DNA from: Paenibacillus sp. FSL K6-1096
Lineage (GTDB): Bacteria; Bacillota; Bacilli; Paenibacillales; Paenibacillaceae
NCBI RefSeq assembly: GCF_037977055.1
Contig: NZ_CP150274.1
Span: forward strand, 1,550,001-1,614,000
Direction: 5' to 3'
Length of the DNA stretch: 64,000 bases
Position numbers and translations under genes: made by a program. This document shows, in pieces, positions 17,707-26,732 of the stretch. Each line of letters begins with the position of its first letter. The stretch's first letter is position 1. A model generated the notes under the pieces. It was not told the DNA's origin. It ran no database searches and saw only the letters and a list, made by a program, of their open reading frames with translations.

Positions 17707-18459
17707 TTAGGAGGATGAAGACAGGAGAATCGTAAACCGCTTGCCGTCATTGGCCAGGAAAAAAGAATAGGAAATACTCTGCGCACCATCGGTATACTCA
17801 TAAACCGCCAAAGGTGTAACCTGTGAGTCAGGGGCTCTGGGTCTGACTAACTCACCGGCGGAAGCCTCTGCATCGGACGGTACAAGCTTTAGACCTGTAT
17901 ACGTCTGCCAGTGCAGATAGGCATTGCCGATATCGATGGCCAGCGCCCCTTCGTCTGAATTGATGTTCAGCTCGTATATTTGATTGGTCTCCGCATCCAC
18001 TGTAAACGAAATCCGGTACGCATGAACCTGTAGCGTTATAGCATAGAACGTCACGACCCGCTCCGGGTTCGTCGTATCATAGACTGTATATGAAGTTCCC
18101 GTATATCCAGTATTGCCGAAGCCGTCTTCTATTCCCGGCAACAGTCTTGTCTCCCTCAGCTTCTCCAGTTCGGTCCGGCAATTTGCGCCAAGCTTCTCCA
18201 TGTCTGCCGCGGATAATTGTGCATTCTGAACGACTACGATGTCCGGGGAACCCATACTTTTCTCATAGAGGAGATGCATCTTGTCTATCATGCTGTAGGA
18301 CACATTCTGGCCGTCTGGTTGCTCTTCAAGGGTCCGGATCTGGATCTGTCCCAGCACCCGCTGATCATTAATCTTGGTGAACAGCAGCGGAAGCAGCGCA
18401 GAGCAGGCCATTAGCAAGAGTGGCACCAGATACAGGATCATCCTTCTGAAGGCGCTCAT
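17707..18459 (-). CDS. membrane-anchored protein of unknown function, co-encoded with the two-component system
   Basis: A 250-residue protein with an N-terminal hydrophobic segment (MILYLVPLLLMACSALLPLLF) and an extracellular remainder. LLLMAC could be a lipobox. Its start codon overlaps the histidine-kinase stop (4 nt, ATGA), so it is translationally coupled. It may be an accessory sensor or the periplasm-facing partner of the kinase. No family is recognised. Confidence 0.75.
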   Translation of the reverse strand: MSAFRRMILYLVPLLLMACSALLPLLFTKINDQRVLGQIQIRTLEEQPDGQNVSYSMIDKMHLLYEKSMGSPDIVVVQNAQLSAADMEKLGANCRTELEKLRETRLLPGIEDGFGNTGYTGTSYTVYDTTNPERVVTFYAITLQVHAYRISFTVDAETNQIYELNINSDEGALAIDIGNAYLHWQTYTGLKLVPSDAEASAGELVRPRAPDSQVTPLAVYEYTDGAQSISYSFFLANDGKRFTILLSSSS

Positions 18460-19850
18460 ACGCCACCTCCCTTAAGCAGAATTGAGACGGAGGTTCCCTT
18501 ACCGGGAGTACTGTCAAAAGCCATCTCGGCCTGATGAATGCCGATAATCTGCGAAGCGATGGTCAGTCCCAGCCCCGCACCGCCCTTGGCTCTGGACCGC
18601 GATTGATCCGCCATATAGAAGGCTTCTGTAATTCTGGACAGCTCCTTCTCCTCAATTCCTTTTCCGTTGTCTGATATAGTGATTCGGTATCCTCCGGCCT
18701 CAGCCTTGCCCGTAAACGAGATATGCCCGCTGCTCTCGATCGATTTCCTGGCATTATCCAGCAGATTGAGGCACACCGTCTTCATCAGGTCCGGTTCAAT
18801 CCATAATGGCGCCTCCTCGGCAGCCATGGTCAGCCCGATCCCCTCTTGGTCCAGTATAGGGGCGATTGCTGTCTGCACGGATTCAAACAAGCGGGTGGCC
18901 GGGACTTTTTTCAGCGTAAAATGCTGCTTCTTCAGCACAATCAGCTCCATTAAGGTCAGCGACAGGGCTTCCAGTCTTCTTCCTTCCTGAACAATATGAT
19001 TGGCATACCGGATCACCTGCTCCTGCTCCATATTCCTCGAACGCAGCATATCGGCGTATCCGATGATGGAAGTCATAGGTGTCTTCAGCTCATGTGCGAA
19101 GCTGGCAATGAAATTCTCCTGCCGGTGCGCCGCCTCCTCCAGCTCCCCCACCATCCGCTCCAGACTCTTCGACATATGGCTGAAGGCCTTGGAGAGCTGA
19201 CCGATCTCGTCATTGCTGTTATGGAAGGACGGAAGCCGGAAATCCCCCTCTGCGATCTTCAGGGTGGCCTTGGCCAGCGTATGAATCGGCCTTGTCAGCC
19301 AATAGGCGACGAACGAGATCAGCACGAAGCTGATTCCCAGCATCCCGGCGATCAGGCCGTAGACAATCTGATATTGGTTCTCCCTGCTGGTGAAGATGGA
19401 GGTAATGTCGCGGTACGTCTCCAGAAAATACGTCTCCCCGCCGGATTCCAGAGAGCTGGCTACCCGGATGAAGTACTTCTGCCCGCCCGCAGGCACGACT
19501 TCATGGGCTTGGGTATTGCGTTCCAGCTTACGGAGCAGCTGATGATCCATTGCCGGCGCCCCGGTTGTATACAGGGTCTCATAATTACTGTAGCTGACCC
19601 GGAACGGTACGGTACCGCCCGAAGTGCTTACGGTAATCGACTCCAGCGCGCTTTTCATCCGGCTGTCCGGCTGCCCCCGTGCTGCACGCTTCAGAGCCTC
19701 CCGCAGAATATCGTTCTCACGGATGGAATAGCCGGTCTCCTGCTTCAAGGCCGACTGAAACAGGGTGTTGATCATGATGGTGCTGCCCAGGCTGAAGAGG
19801 AACAGCGCAATGATGCTTGTACTGAAAAAAAACTTCCAGAACAGCTTCAT
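18456..19850 (-). CDS. two-component sensor histidine kinase
   Basis: A 464-residue membrane kinase. TM1 is at about residues 8-28, the extracellular sensor region at 30-160, TM2 at 163-185, and a HAMP domain at 186-240. The HisKA helix FIASFAHELKTPMTSIIGYA carries the phospho-accepting His253. The HATPase_c domain shows the N box NLLDNARKS, the G1 box ISDNGKGIEE and the G2 box GGAGLGLTIA. Its start overlaps the response-regulator stop by 4 nt. The signal is unknown. Confidence 0.93.
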   Translation of the reverse strand: MKLFWKFFFSTSIIALFLFSLGSTIMINTLFQSALKQETGYSIRENDILREALKRAARGQPDSRMKSALESITVSTSGGTVPFRVSYSNYETLYTTGAPAMDHQLLRKLERNTQAHEVVPAGGQKYFIRVASSLESGGETYFLETYRDITSIFTSRENQYQIVYGLIAGMLGISFVLISFVAYWLTRPIHTLAKATLKIAEGDFRLPSFHNSNDEIGQLSKAFSHMSKSLERMVGELEEAAHRQENFIASFAHELKTPMTSIIGYADMLRSRNMEQEQVIRYANHIVQEGRRLEALSLTLMELIVLKKQHFTLKKVPATRLFESVQTAIAPILDQEGIGLTMAAEEAPLWIEPDLMKTVCLNLLDNARKSIESSGHISFTGKAEAGGYRITISDNGKGIEEKELSRITEAFYMADQSRSRAKGGAGLGLTIASQIIGIHQAEMAFDSTPGKGTSVSILLKGGGV

Positions 19851-20506
19851 GGATTCACCACAAACCGGTAGCCAACCTTATAGACAGCGATGATTTTATC
19901 CTCCCAGCCCATCTTTTTGCGCATCCGCTGCACATGGAGGTCAACGGTCCGGCTGTCGCCCATATATTCGTCGCCCCATATTTTCTCATAGATCTGCTCA
20001 CGGAACAGGGCGATGTTCTTGCTCCGCACGAAGAGCAGCAGCAGCTCATATTCCTTCAGGGTCAGAGGGATCGCCTCCTCTCCTCTGTTAACGGTCCTCG
20101 ATAAGGTGTCGATGGTGATACCGGCGATTTCGAGGTAACGGTCACTTTTTTTGTTGCGCCTGAGCACGCTTTCGACCCGGGCCAGCAGCTCAATGATCTC
20201 AAAGGGCTTCACCAGATAATCATCCGCTCCCAGCCTAAGCCCCTTCACCCTGTCCTCCACGCCCGCTCTTGCAGTAATGAAGATCACGGGAATATCCCGG
20301 GGCTGGATATACTCCAGCAGCTCATACCCGTTAATGACAGGCAGCATAATATCCAGCAGAATCAAGTCGAAGCTGCCGGTCTCAATCAGCCCGGCCGCCG
20401 CAGCTCCGTCATAGGCACAGATACAGTGGTACCCGGCATCGGTCAGATTGATCCGGATCAGCTCGGAGATATTCTGCTCGTCTTCCACAATAAGAATAGT
20501 AATCAT
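19847..20506 (-). CDS. OmpR/PhoB-family response regulator
   Basis: A 219-residue regulator. The receiver domain has acidic pocket Glu8/Asp9, phospho-acceptor Asp52 in LILLDIMLP, Thr78 and Lys100 in YLVKPFE. The C-terminal winged helix (residues ~128-217) includes LTLKEYELLLLFVR and SRTVDLHVQRMRKKM. It is first in a three-gene operon with overlapping kinase and membrane-protein genes. Confidence 0.95.
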   Translation of the reverse strand: MITILIVEDEQNISELIRINLTDAGYHCICAYDGAAAAGLIETGSFDLILLDIMLPVINGYELLEYIQPRDIPVIFITARAGVEDRVKGLRLGADDYLVKPFEIIELLARVESVLRRNKKSDRYLEIAGITIDTLSRTVNRGEEAIPLTLKEYELLLLFVRSKNIALFREQIYEKIWGDEYMGDSRTVDLHVQRMRKKMGWEDKIIAVYKVGYRFVVNP

Positions 20507-20590
20507 ATATATCGTTCCCCCAACGCCGCAGAATAAATATAGTTATACTTCAGAATTGTATCATAGTTGCATCATGATGCAGCCGCATCC

Positions 20591-20641
20591 CCCCACAAAG
20601 TGAGGCTTTGGCTTCGATGATGACTCAGGTACTTTGCGGGG
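20591..20641. repeat. imperfect palindromic intergenic element upstream of the response regulator
   Basis: CCCCaCAAAGT and ACTTTGcGGGG arms (one mismatch) enclose a 29-nt interior that itself holds a tgaggctttggcttc-type inner fold. It lies about 85 bp before the response-regulator start. It could be a leader hairpin or a member of a dispersed palindromic family. Confidence 0.5.
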
Positions 20642-20660
20642 ACCCCAAAACATATTTAAC

Positions 20661-20688
20661 AAAAAGCCCGCGATTCTTCGCGGGCCTT
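20661..20688 (-). terminator. terminator-like hairpin upstream of the two-component operon
   Basis: Minus strand: GCCCGCGA/TCGCGGGC stem followed by TTTTTG. There is no minus-strand gene upstream that it would terminate, because the neighbour LysE gene runs the other way. It may therefore sit in the 5' leader of the response-regulator transcript as an attenuator, or shield the operon from antisense readthrough. Confidence 0.65.
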
Positions 20689-20761
20689 CTTCAGGTCTGG
20701 TTGTCCTATTCTTCCCTCCTGCGGAATAAGCTTTCTATATAGAATAAAGGAGGAGGACATC

Positions 20762-21394
20762 ATTAACATTTTCATAGGTTATATGGTGCTGGGGTTATCC
20801 CTGTCTGCACCCATAGGCCCGATTAATGCTGCCCAATTGGACAATGGGCTGCGCGGAGGGTTCATGCCGGCCTGGGCAGTGGGCCTCGGGGCGATCAGCG
20901 CCGATATCATCTACATGCTGCTGGTCTATCTGGGGATGATTCATCTGCTGGATGCCCCGTTCGTCAAGGCCTTCCTGTGGCTGTTCGGCTTCTTCGTGCT
21001 GGTCTATACCGGCATCGAGAGCATCATGCACTCTGGGAAAATCACGGCAGCAGAAACGAGGGGCAACGGGGTCTCCCTGTCCAAATCCTTCGTATCGGGC
21101 TTCCTGATGTCGCTGTTCAACCCCTTGTCCATCCTGTTCTGGCTGGGCATCTACGGCTCGATTTTAGCCAGAGCAGTCAACGAATACCCGATGCAGCAGC
21201 TCCTGATCTACAGCGGAGCCATTGTCCTCGGCATCCTGCTCTGGGATGTGACCATGGCAGCAGCCTCCAGCATGTTCCGCAAATTCCTGACTTCGCGGGT
21301 GCTGAAGGCCATCTCCGTCCTGTCCGGCCTGTCGCTGGTCGGCTTCGGCTTCTATTTCGGGATTCAGGCCGCCCGGCTGCTCTTCTTCCATTAG
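20762..21394 (+). CDS. LysE-family exporter with probable ATT start codon
   Basis: About 210 residues with six hydrophobic helices. The N-terminal GLSLSAPIGPINAAQLDNGL is the LysE/RhtB family signature, and SGFLMSLFNPLSILFWLGIY is the second conserved block. The family exports amino acids or related metabolites. The first ATG (20783) has no ribosome site, and family members begin about seven residues earlier (pattern xNIFIGYMVLGLS). An in-frame ATT at 20762 lies 5 nt after AAAGGAGGAGG, so an ATT (or adjacent ATC) start is likely. The gene overlaps its convergent neighbour by 4 nt. Confidence 0.85.
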   Translation: MNIFIGYMVLGLSLSAPIGPINAAQLDNGLRGGFMPAWAVGLGAISADIIYMLLVYLGMIHLLDAPFVKAFLWLFGFFVLVYTGIESIMHSGKITAAETRGNGVSLSKSFVSGFLMSLFNPLSILFWLGIYGSILARAVNEYPMQQLLIYSGAIVLGILLWDVTMAAASSMFRKFLTSRVLKAISVLSGLSLVGFGFYFGIQAARLLFFH

Positions 21395-22833
21395 ATTTTG
21401 TTCTTCCGCAGCCGGATGCCCTTAATCCGGAAGCCCGGCCCTCCCTGCAAGGAATGGAAGCTTCCTGTATGCGCTTCCGCGCTCTGCTCCTTGTCTGCTG
21501 CCTCCTGCCCGTGCTTCCTGCGGTAACGCTGGAGTATCCAGTCACTCAGCGCAATCAGGGCTATAATCAAGAGGCTGATGTAGAAGCCCGGGCGGCTAAG
21601 CTTATGGAACAGGGTGCCGGTAACTGCAGCCAGAATCAGCACCAGTCCGCTCCACCGCTTCACGCCGCTCAGCAGGCTCCCCTTTAGCAGCTTGCCCGAG
21701 GAGAGCAGGATGAACGCCCAGTTATAGAGAATCATCAGCCCGGCGGCGGTGGTGACGTATTCATAGACTTTTCCCGGCAGAAGCAGGGCCATAATTACCG
21801 TACTCGTCAGACCGCCCGCAATCAGGCACAACGCCAGCAGCGGATACTTGTCCTTCCACTTCCTGGAGAACACCTTGGGCGCATCCCCCTCCTGGGCCAG
21901 CGTAATCATCATCGAGGTAATCGCATACAGCGACGCCGTCATCGTGGAGAACCCGGCAATGATCAGCACGCCGTTGAACATATGGGGCACGAAGGCCAGA
22001 TGATCGCTGCGCAGGGCCAGCACAAACGGACTCTCCTTCGGGTTAAAAGCGCTAAGCGGAACCATAATCACCGCCAGTCCAATGGACAAGATGTATACCG
22101 TTCCCAGCCCTAGCAGCATCACCTTCCCCGCCTTCGGCGCTTCCTCCGGCTTCTGCAGCCGGTAAGACATAATCCCCAGCACCTCAATCCCGCCATAGGC
22201 ATAGAACGCGAAGATGAAGGCGGACCATAACCCGATGCCCCCTGACGGGAACAACGCCTTGTAGCTCATTGGCACCTTCGGGGTGAACTTGCCGCCGCCA
22301 ATCCAGCCTGCCAGCAGCATGACCGCAATCACCAGGAACATAAGAATAGCCGCCACCTTGATGACGGCCAGCACGTTCTCCACCCGGTCGAAGCCCTTGT
22401 TGCCGAAGAATACAATCCCCAGCGCGACCACCGCATACCCCGCTGCAAATATCCACAACGGTACGCCTGGGAACCAGAACCGCGAGAAGATCGCCAGCGC
22501 AGTAAGCTGGCTGCCCATGATGAGCAGCTCCGAGAACCAGTACAGCCAGCCGCTGCCGAAGCCCGCCCAGTCCCCGAAGGCCTGCTTGGCATAAGAGCGG
22601 AAGGAGCCTTGCTCCGGCTGCGCCGCCGTCATCCGGGCCAGAGCATCAAAGACCGCATACGTTCCCGCCGCCGCGAGCAGATACACCAGCAGCACCGCTG
22701 GCCCGCCAATCGAGATAGCCAGACCCGAGCCGAGGAAATACCCGGTACCGATCGTCCCCGCAATGCCGAGCAGGCTGAGCTGCCACCACTTCAGTTTCTT
22801 GTCTTTGCCCTTCGATCCAGAAGTCTGCTTCAT
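21391..22833 (-). CDS. APC-family amino acid permease
   Basis: About 480 residues with 12 predicted helices. The N-terminal block WWQLSLLGIAGTIGTGYFLGSGLAI is the APC substrate-binding motif, and AFYAYGGIEVLGIMSYRLQKPEEAPKA is the conserved region around helix 6. It is related to the D-serine/alanine/glycine and GABA permease group. The frame is open to 22932, but the ATG at 22833 follows AAGGACGGAG and avoids overlap with the upstream gene, so I chose it. Its hydrophilic C-terminal tail (KHGQEAADKEQSAEAH) is unusual but plausible. Confidence 0.88.
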   Translation of the reverse strand: MKQTSGSKGKDKKLKWWQLSLLGIAGTIGTGYFLGSGLAISIGGPAVLLVYLLAAAGTYAVFDALARMTAAQPEQGSFRSYAKQAFGDWAGFGSGWLYWFSELLIMGSQLTALAIFSRFWFPGVPLWIFAAGYAVVALGIVFFGNKGFDRVENVLAVIKVAAILMFLVIAVMLLAGWIGGGKFTPKVPMSYKALFPSGGIGLWSAFIFAFYAYGGIEVLGIMSYRLQKPEEAPKAGKVMLLGLGTVYILSIGLAVIMVPLSAFNPKESPFVLALRSDHLAFVPHMFNGVLIIAGFSTMTASLYAITSMMITLAQEGDAPKVFSRKWKDKYPLLALCLIAGGLTSTVIMALLLPGKVYEYVTTAAGLMILYNWAFILLSSGKLLKGSLLSGVKRWSGLVLILAAVTGTLFHKLSRPGFYISLLIIALIALSDWILQRYRRKHGQEAADKEQSAEAHTGSFHSLQGGPGFRIKGIRLRKNKI

Positions 22834-22909
22834 GAACTCCGTCCTTATCTTGTCAGAATTAGAGAGGTCTCTCAGGGTTATGATTCCCTGAGGGCGGGGA
22901 TTCATGAAT

Positions 22910-23842
22910 TTAAATTCGGGACAGATGGTCATAGCCGGTTTGTATGCTCTGCAACGAGGTGTAGTGTGGTTGGTAGCCTATAAGGGAAGCCCGGTCGTTA
23001 AGGGAATAGTAGTTATTTTTGGAGCCTGTAATAGAGTTATAGGAGGAGTTATCCTGTATTTCATACTTCAGACCATGGTAATCTGCGAAGTAGTCCAGAA
23101 TCTCAAACTTCGTCGCAGGCTTCAGCGAATACACATCATAGGCTTTATTCCCGACATCTTCCTGCATACACAGCTTGATCAGCTGAACGAAATCCCAGGG
23201 ATGCACATAATCTCGGATGATGTTGTCCGCTGAAGTGCGCAGAATCTCTCCCTTCTTCAGGTGATGAATAATATCCGTCAGCAAATAACGGGAGTCCAAA
23301 TCAATGAACGCGCTAAAAAAGCCGAAGATCCGTAAGTCCACAATACGGTGCTGGCTCAGACTTCTGTGTTTAGCCTCCATATTCAGCTTGGTAATCCCGT
23401 AAAATTCCTGAGTGGACAGATGATTGGGATCAAGCTTGAGCCACTTCCCGTCTGTGGCAGGCTGATCAAATTCAGACCCGTACACCGCCCCGCTGCTCAG
23501 ATTGATGTATACAGCAGCCGGATTCTTGTGGAAGTAGTCCAGGATCAAATTGTCGTATCGCTCTGTAACCTGAAAGACCTGAAACGGATACTCCATCAGA
23601 TCATGCGGGTCGCCAATCCCCACTCCGTTAATCATCACATCATAATCCGCCGCATGGGCAAATTCATTGTATTCACAGAGCCAGATATGCTCCTGAAGCT
23701 GGTTCTCCGCCAGGAAAAGCGCCATCCTGTCTCTGGACCGTGAGAATAAATACAACTCATACTCCTGCGCCGCTGCAAGACCGACAATCAGATTTTTGGC
23801 GATATGACCTGTGGCTCCCAGGATGGCAATTTTTATTTTCAT
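22910..23842 (-). CDS. NAD(P)-dependent sugar epimerase/reductase, extended SDR family
   Basis: A 310-residue protein. The Rossmann nucleotide-binding loop GATGHIAKN is at residues 9-17. The active-site Ser lies in INLSSGAVYG, and the Tyr/Lys pair in YGITKLNME. NIIRDYVHPWDFVQLI is a typical substrate-domain segment of nucleotide-sugar epimerases and reductases. It probably oxidises or reduces a nucleotide-linked deoxysugar. It is divergent from the TPP-enzyme operon and shares its 220-bp promoter region, which suggests joint use in sugar precursor synthesis. The exact reaction cannot be assigned. Confidence 0.8.
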   Translation of the reverse strand: MKIKIAILGATGHIAKNLIVGLAAAQEYELYLFSRSRDRMALFLAENQLQEHIWLCEYNEFAHAADYDVMINGVGIGDPHDLMEYPFQVFQVTERYDNLILDYFHKNPAAVYINLSSGAVYGSEFDQPATDGKWLKLDPNHLSTQEFYGITKLNMEAKHRSLSQHRIVDLRIFGFFSAFIDLDSRYLLTDIIHHLKKGEILRTSADNIIRDYVHPWDFVQLIKLCMQEDVGNKAYDVYSLKPATKFEILDYFADYHGLKYEIQDNSSYNSITGSKNNYYSLNDRASLIGYQPHYTSLQSIQTGYDHLSRI

Positions 23843-23935
23843 CCCGTTCAGATCCCCCTTTCCGATTCAGTTTATGTTCATTCAATAACCAAGATATTCG
23901 CAGACAGGCCAATTTATACAATATGTCGGACCGGC

Positions 23936-23954
23936 AAGTCCGGTAAATATTCAG
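23936..23954 (+). promoter_or_regulatory. candidate regulatory word CCGG(C/T)AAGTCCGG upstream of the TPP-enzyme operon
   Basis: ACCGGcaagtCCGGT (from 23931) is an inverted repeat followed by AAATATTCAG, about 110 bp before the operon start. Closely related words precede two glycosyltransferase genes on the other side of the window (59127-59149 and 54695-54706, minus strand). The same word also occurs by chance inside the RNase J gene, so the support is limited. Confidence 0.3.
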
Positions 23955-24064
23955 GATGAAGTGAATCTTATGGACCTATTCCTGAAAAATCCGCATATAA
24001 ATAAGCTTATCAAGTGAAGCAGGCAGGTTGGGGATAGCTATGTTTCAGGAAGGAGGAGACATGA

Positions 24065-25834
24065 ATGAGAATGAGAGTAGCGGATTATATCACGCACTCT
24101 TTATATGATGAAGGCGGAGAGACCGTGTTTCTGGTCACCGGTGGCATGATTATGCATCTGACCGACGCGCTGTACCAGCATGGCAAACAGGAATATGTCT
24201 GCTGCCATCATGAGCAAGCTGCCGCCATGGCGGCTGAAGCCTACGGCAGGATGACCGGTAAGCTTGGCGTCGCCTATGTTACCGCAGGGCCCGGAGCGCT
24301 AAATACCATTACAGGTGTAACAGGAGCTTATGTCGATTCTTCTCCGATGGTTGTTGTCGGGGGGAACTCTAAGGTTGCACTTGCCCAGGTGAAAGGACCA
24401 CGCCAATTTGCCCTGCAAGGCTTCGATTCTCTGGATATTTTCCGCCAGATTACCAAATATGCAGTCAGACTTGAGGACATCTCGCAAGTCCGTTATGAAG
24501 TGGAGAAATGTATCTATCTGGCCAAGAACGGCCGGGTAGGTCCGGTCTATCTGGAAGTGCCGGTGGATCTCCAAGGCGCAGCCTTTGACCCGAATGACTT
24601 CCCGGGATTCATAGAACCACCCGCCATGGTGCCTGAGATCACAGATGCTGAGCTGGACCAGGTACTCGCTGCGCTGAAGCGCAGTAAGCGGCCCTGCCTG
24701 CTGGCAGGTGCTGGCGTCCGGCATGGAGATGCGGTAGAAGCGATGCATCAATTCGCCCAAGCAACCGGGATTCCTGTGCTGACCTCCCGGCTGGGAATGG
24801 ACCTGATAGACCATGAGCATCCCCTGTTCGTCGGCCGTCCCGGCACGTACGGTGACCGCCCGGCGAATTTCACCGTGCAGAATTGTGATCTTCTGCTGAC
24901 CGTGGGCTGCCGGCTGGGCATCGGACTGGTTGGTTATGATTTTGCCGATTTTGCCAAGAATGCGTTCAAGATCCATGTTGATATTGATGCCAGAGAATTG
25001 AATAAGCCCTCGGTCGTTCCAGACATCCCGGTGCAGGGAGATGCCCGCGATTTCTTCAGAAGGCTCACTGCGTTATGGAATGGAGAAGCCTCCTATACCG
25101 GGTGGGTCCGGCAGACACAATACTGGAAGCAGCGTTATCCTGTTGACTTGCCTGAATATGACAATGACAGCAGCGGCATTAATTCATACCGGTTCATGAC
25201 CCGGTTCTCGGAGCTTGCACCGGAGGATGGCTTGTTCGTTGTGGACACCGGCTCCTGCTTCCATGTCCATGCCCAGGCCTTCAAGGTCAAATCCGGGCAA
25301 CGGCACATTATTACTGGCGGGCTATCCACAATGGGTTACACACCTGGAGCCATAGGCGCATCGGTAGCCGCAGGCTGTAGAGAGGTCTTCTGCATTACAG
25401 GCGACGGTTCATTTCAGATGAACTTACAGGAGCTGCAGACCATTCGTCATCATCAGTTGCCTGTGAAGTTCATTCTGTTCAATAATGGCGGCTATCTGCT
25501 GATCCGGCATACTCAGTCTAACTTCATGGGTGGACGTTACCTGGGGGAAGGACCTGATTCCGGGGTAAGCTTCGTTCCATTTGAACGGATGGCCGAGACG
25601 TTTGACTTCGGCTATCTGAGAATCTCGCAGCTTGACGAACTGGATGATCAGCTTAACAAGCTTTTCCGCCTTCCGGGGCCATTGATCTGCGAGATTATGA
25701 CTCCAACCGATCAACTGCTCATTCCCCGGGTGTCCTCCCGCCAGTTGGAGGACGGAACGATGATATCTACAGCTTATGATGATATGTTCCCTTTTCTCCC
25801 GAGGGATGAATACCAATCTAATTGCTTGGAGTGA
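24065..25834 (+). CDS. thiamine-diphosphate-dependent enzyme, acetolactate-synthase-like
   Basis: A 589-residue protein with the three domains of the POX/ALS family. The PYR domain (1-170) has catalytic Glu50 in HHEQAAAMAAEAYGR and TAGPGALNTITG. The middle domain spans about 190-330. The PP domain has the metal/TPP motif GDGSFQMNLQELQTIRHHQL...FNNGGYLL. It decarboxylates a 2-oxo acid and ligates the carbanion to an aldehyde or ketone. Some relatives (YerE of yersiniose synthesis) attach a two-carbon unit to a 4-ketosugar. Being first in an operon with a DmpF/DmpG pair suggests it uses their product rather than making branched-chain amino acids. GGAGG is 8 nt before the ATG. Confidence 0.88.
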   Translation: MRMRVADYITHSLYDEGGETVFLVTGGMIMHLTDALYQHGKQEYVCCHHEQAAAMAAEAYGRMTGKLGVAYVTAGPGALNTITGVTGAYVDSSPMVVVGGNSKVALAQVKGPRQFALQGFDSLDIFRQITKYAVRLEDISQVRYEVEKCIYLAKNGRVGPVYLEVPVDLQGAAFDPNDFPGFIEPPAMVPEITDAELDQVLAALKRSKRPCLLAGAGVRHGDAVEAMHQFAQATGIPVLTSRLGMDLIDHEHPLFVGRPGTYGDRPANFTVQNCDLLLTVGCRLGIGLVGYDFADFAKNAFKIHVDIDARELNKPSVVPDIPVQGDARDFFRRLTALWNGEASYTGWVRQTQYWKQRYPVDLPEYDNDSSGINSYRFMTRFSELAPEDGLFVVDTGSCFHVHAQAFKVKSGQRHIITGGLSTMGYTPGAIGASVAAGCREVFCITGDGSFQMNLQELQTIRHHQLPVKFILFNNGGYLLIRHTQSNFMGGRYLGEGPDSGVSFVPFERMAETFDFGYLRISQLDELDDQLNKLFRLPGPLICEIMTPTDQLLIPRVSSRQLEDGTMISTAYDDMFPFLPRDEYQSNCLE

Positions 25835-25839
25835 CTGCC

Positions 25840-26730
25840 ATGCGCACGAATCAACTGAAGGTTGCCATTCTGGGAAGCGGCAATATCGGTACCGACCTGC
25901 TAATCAAAGTTCTGCGCTCCGAATACCTGACCTGCACCCTTTTCACAGGGAGAAACCCGGATTCTAGAGGACTCCAGGTTGCCAGGGAGCTTGGTGTGCA
26001 AACATCCTATCGGAGTATTGATGCCATTCTGGACAATCCCGATTGCTGCGACATTGTGATCGATGCTACCTCCGCTGCTGCCCATATCCGCCATTATCCC
26101 TTGCTCAAGGCATTGGGCAAGTTCGTAATAGATATGACACCCTCTCAACTAGGCACATCGTGTATTCCGGCTGTGAACCTACAGGAGAGTCTCCATAGTA
26201 ATAATGTAAATATGATTACCTGCGGCGGGCAGGCTTCTGTGCCGCTGGCCTATGCCATTGCCCAATCCCAGCAGGAAGTTTCGTATATAGAAGTCGTATC
26301 CAGCATTGCCTCCCTGAGCGCAGGGCCTGCCACAAGAATCAATCTCGATGAATATATTGAATCTACAGAGGATGCTCTCCGCAGCTATACCGGCTGCACA
26401 CGGACCAAAGCTATTCTTAATCTGAACCCCGCTATTCCCAGTATTGACATGCAGACCACACTCTTCGCCGTTGTCCCTGAACCCAACATGGATAATATTA
26501 CCAGGTCAGTAGAGGAAATGGTCACTCGCATCCAGCATTATGTCCCCGGCTATCAGCTCATTGTACCTCCGGTCATAGAGAATGGCCGAATCGCCATGAT
26601 GGTCAAGGTACAGGGGCTCGGCGACTTCCTCCCTACCCATGCTGGAAATCTGGATATTATCAATTGCGCGGCGATTGCCCTGGCAGAAGAATATGCCAGA
26701 CGCTCGCTTGCTGTGCGCCAAGGAGGTTGA
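25840..26730 (+). CDS. acylating acetaldehyde dehydrogenase, DmpF/MhpF-like
   Basis: About 296 residues. The NAD-binding loop GSGNIGTD is at residues 12-19, the catalytic Cys128 in NMITCGGQASVP, and the C-terminal GLGDFLPTHAGNLDIINCAA is diagnostic of the DmpF family. These enzymes interconvert acetaldehyde and acetyl-CoA and channel the aldehyde to a DmpG-type aldolase, which is encoded next door. The frame opens at 25822, but the ATG at 25840 is 8 nt after GGAG and starts with the expected Rossmann strand. The gap to the TPP-enzyme gene is only 5 nt. Confidence 0.9.
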   Translation: MRTNQLKVAILGSGNIGTDLLIKVLRSEYLTCTLFTGRNPDSRGLQVARELGVQTSYRSIDAILDNPDCCDIVIDATSAAAHIRHYPLLKALGKFVIDMTPSQLGTSCIPAVNLQESLHSNNVNMITCGGQASVPLAYAIAQSQQEVSYIEVVSSIASLSAGPATRINLDEYIESTEDALRSYTGCTRTKAILNLNPAIPSIDMQTTLFAVVPEPNMDNITRSVEEMVTRIQHYVPGYQLIVPPVIENGRIAMMVKVQGLGDFLPTHAGNLDIINCAAIALAEEYARRSLAVRQGG

Positions 26731-26732
26731 CC

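Noticed and set aside
18996..19871. 291-codon plus-strand frame opposite the histidine kinase
   Set aside because: No homology signal; kinase motifs and operon overlaps define the minus strand as coding.
24065..25834. Assignment as the acetolactate synthase of branched-chain amino acid synthesis
   Set aside because: No regulatory subunit or ilv/leu genes are nearby; the neighbours are DmpF/DmpG homologues.
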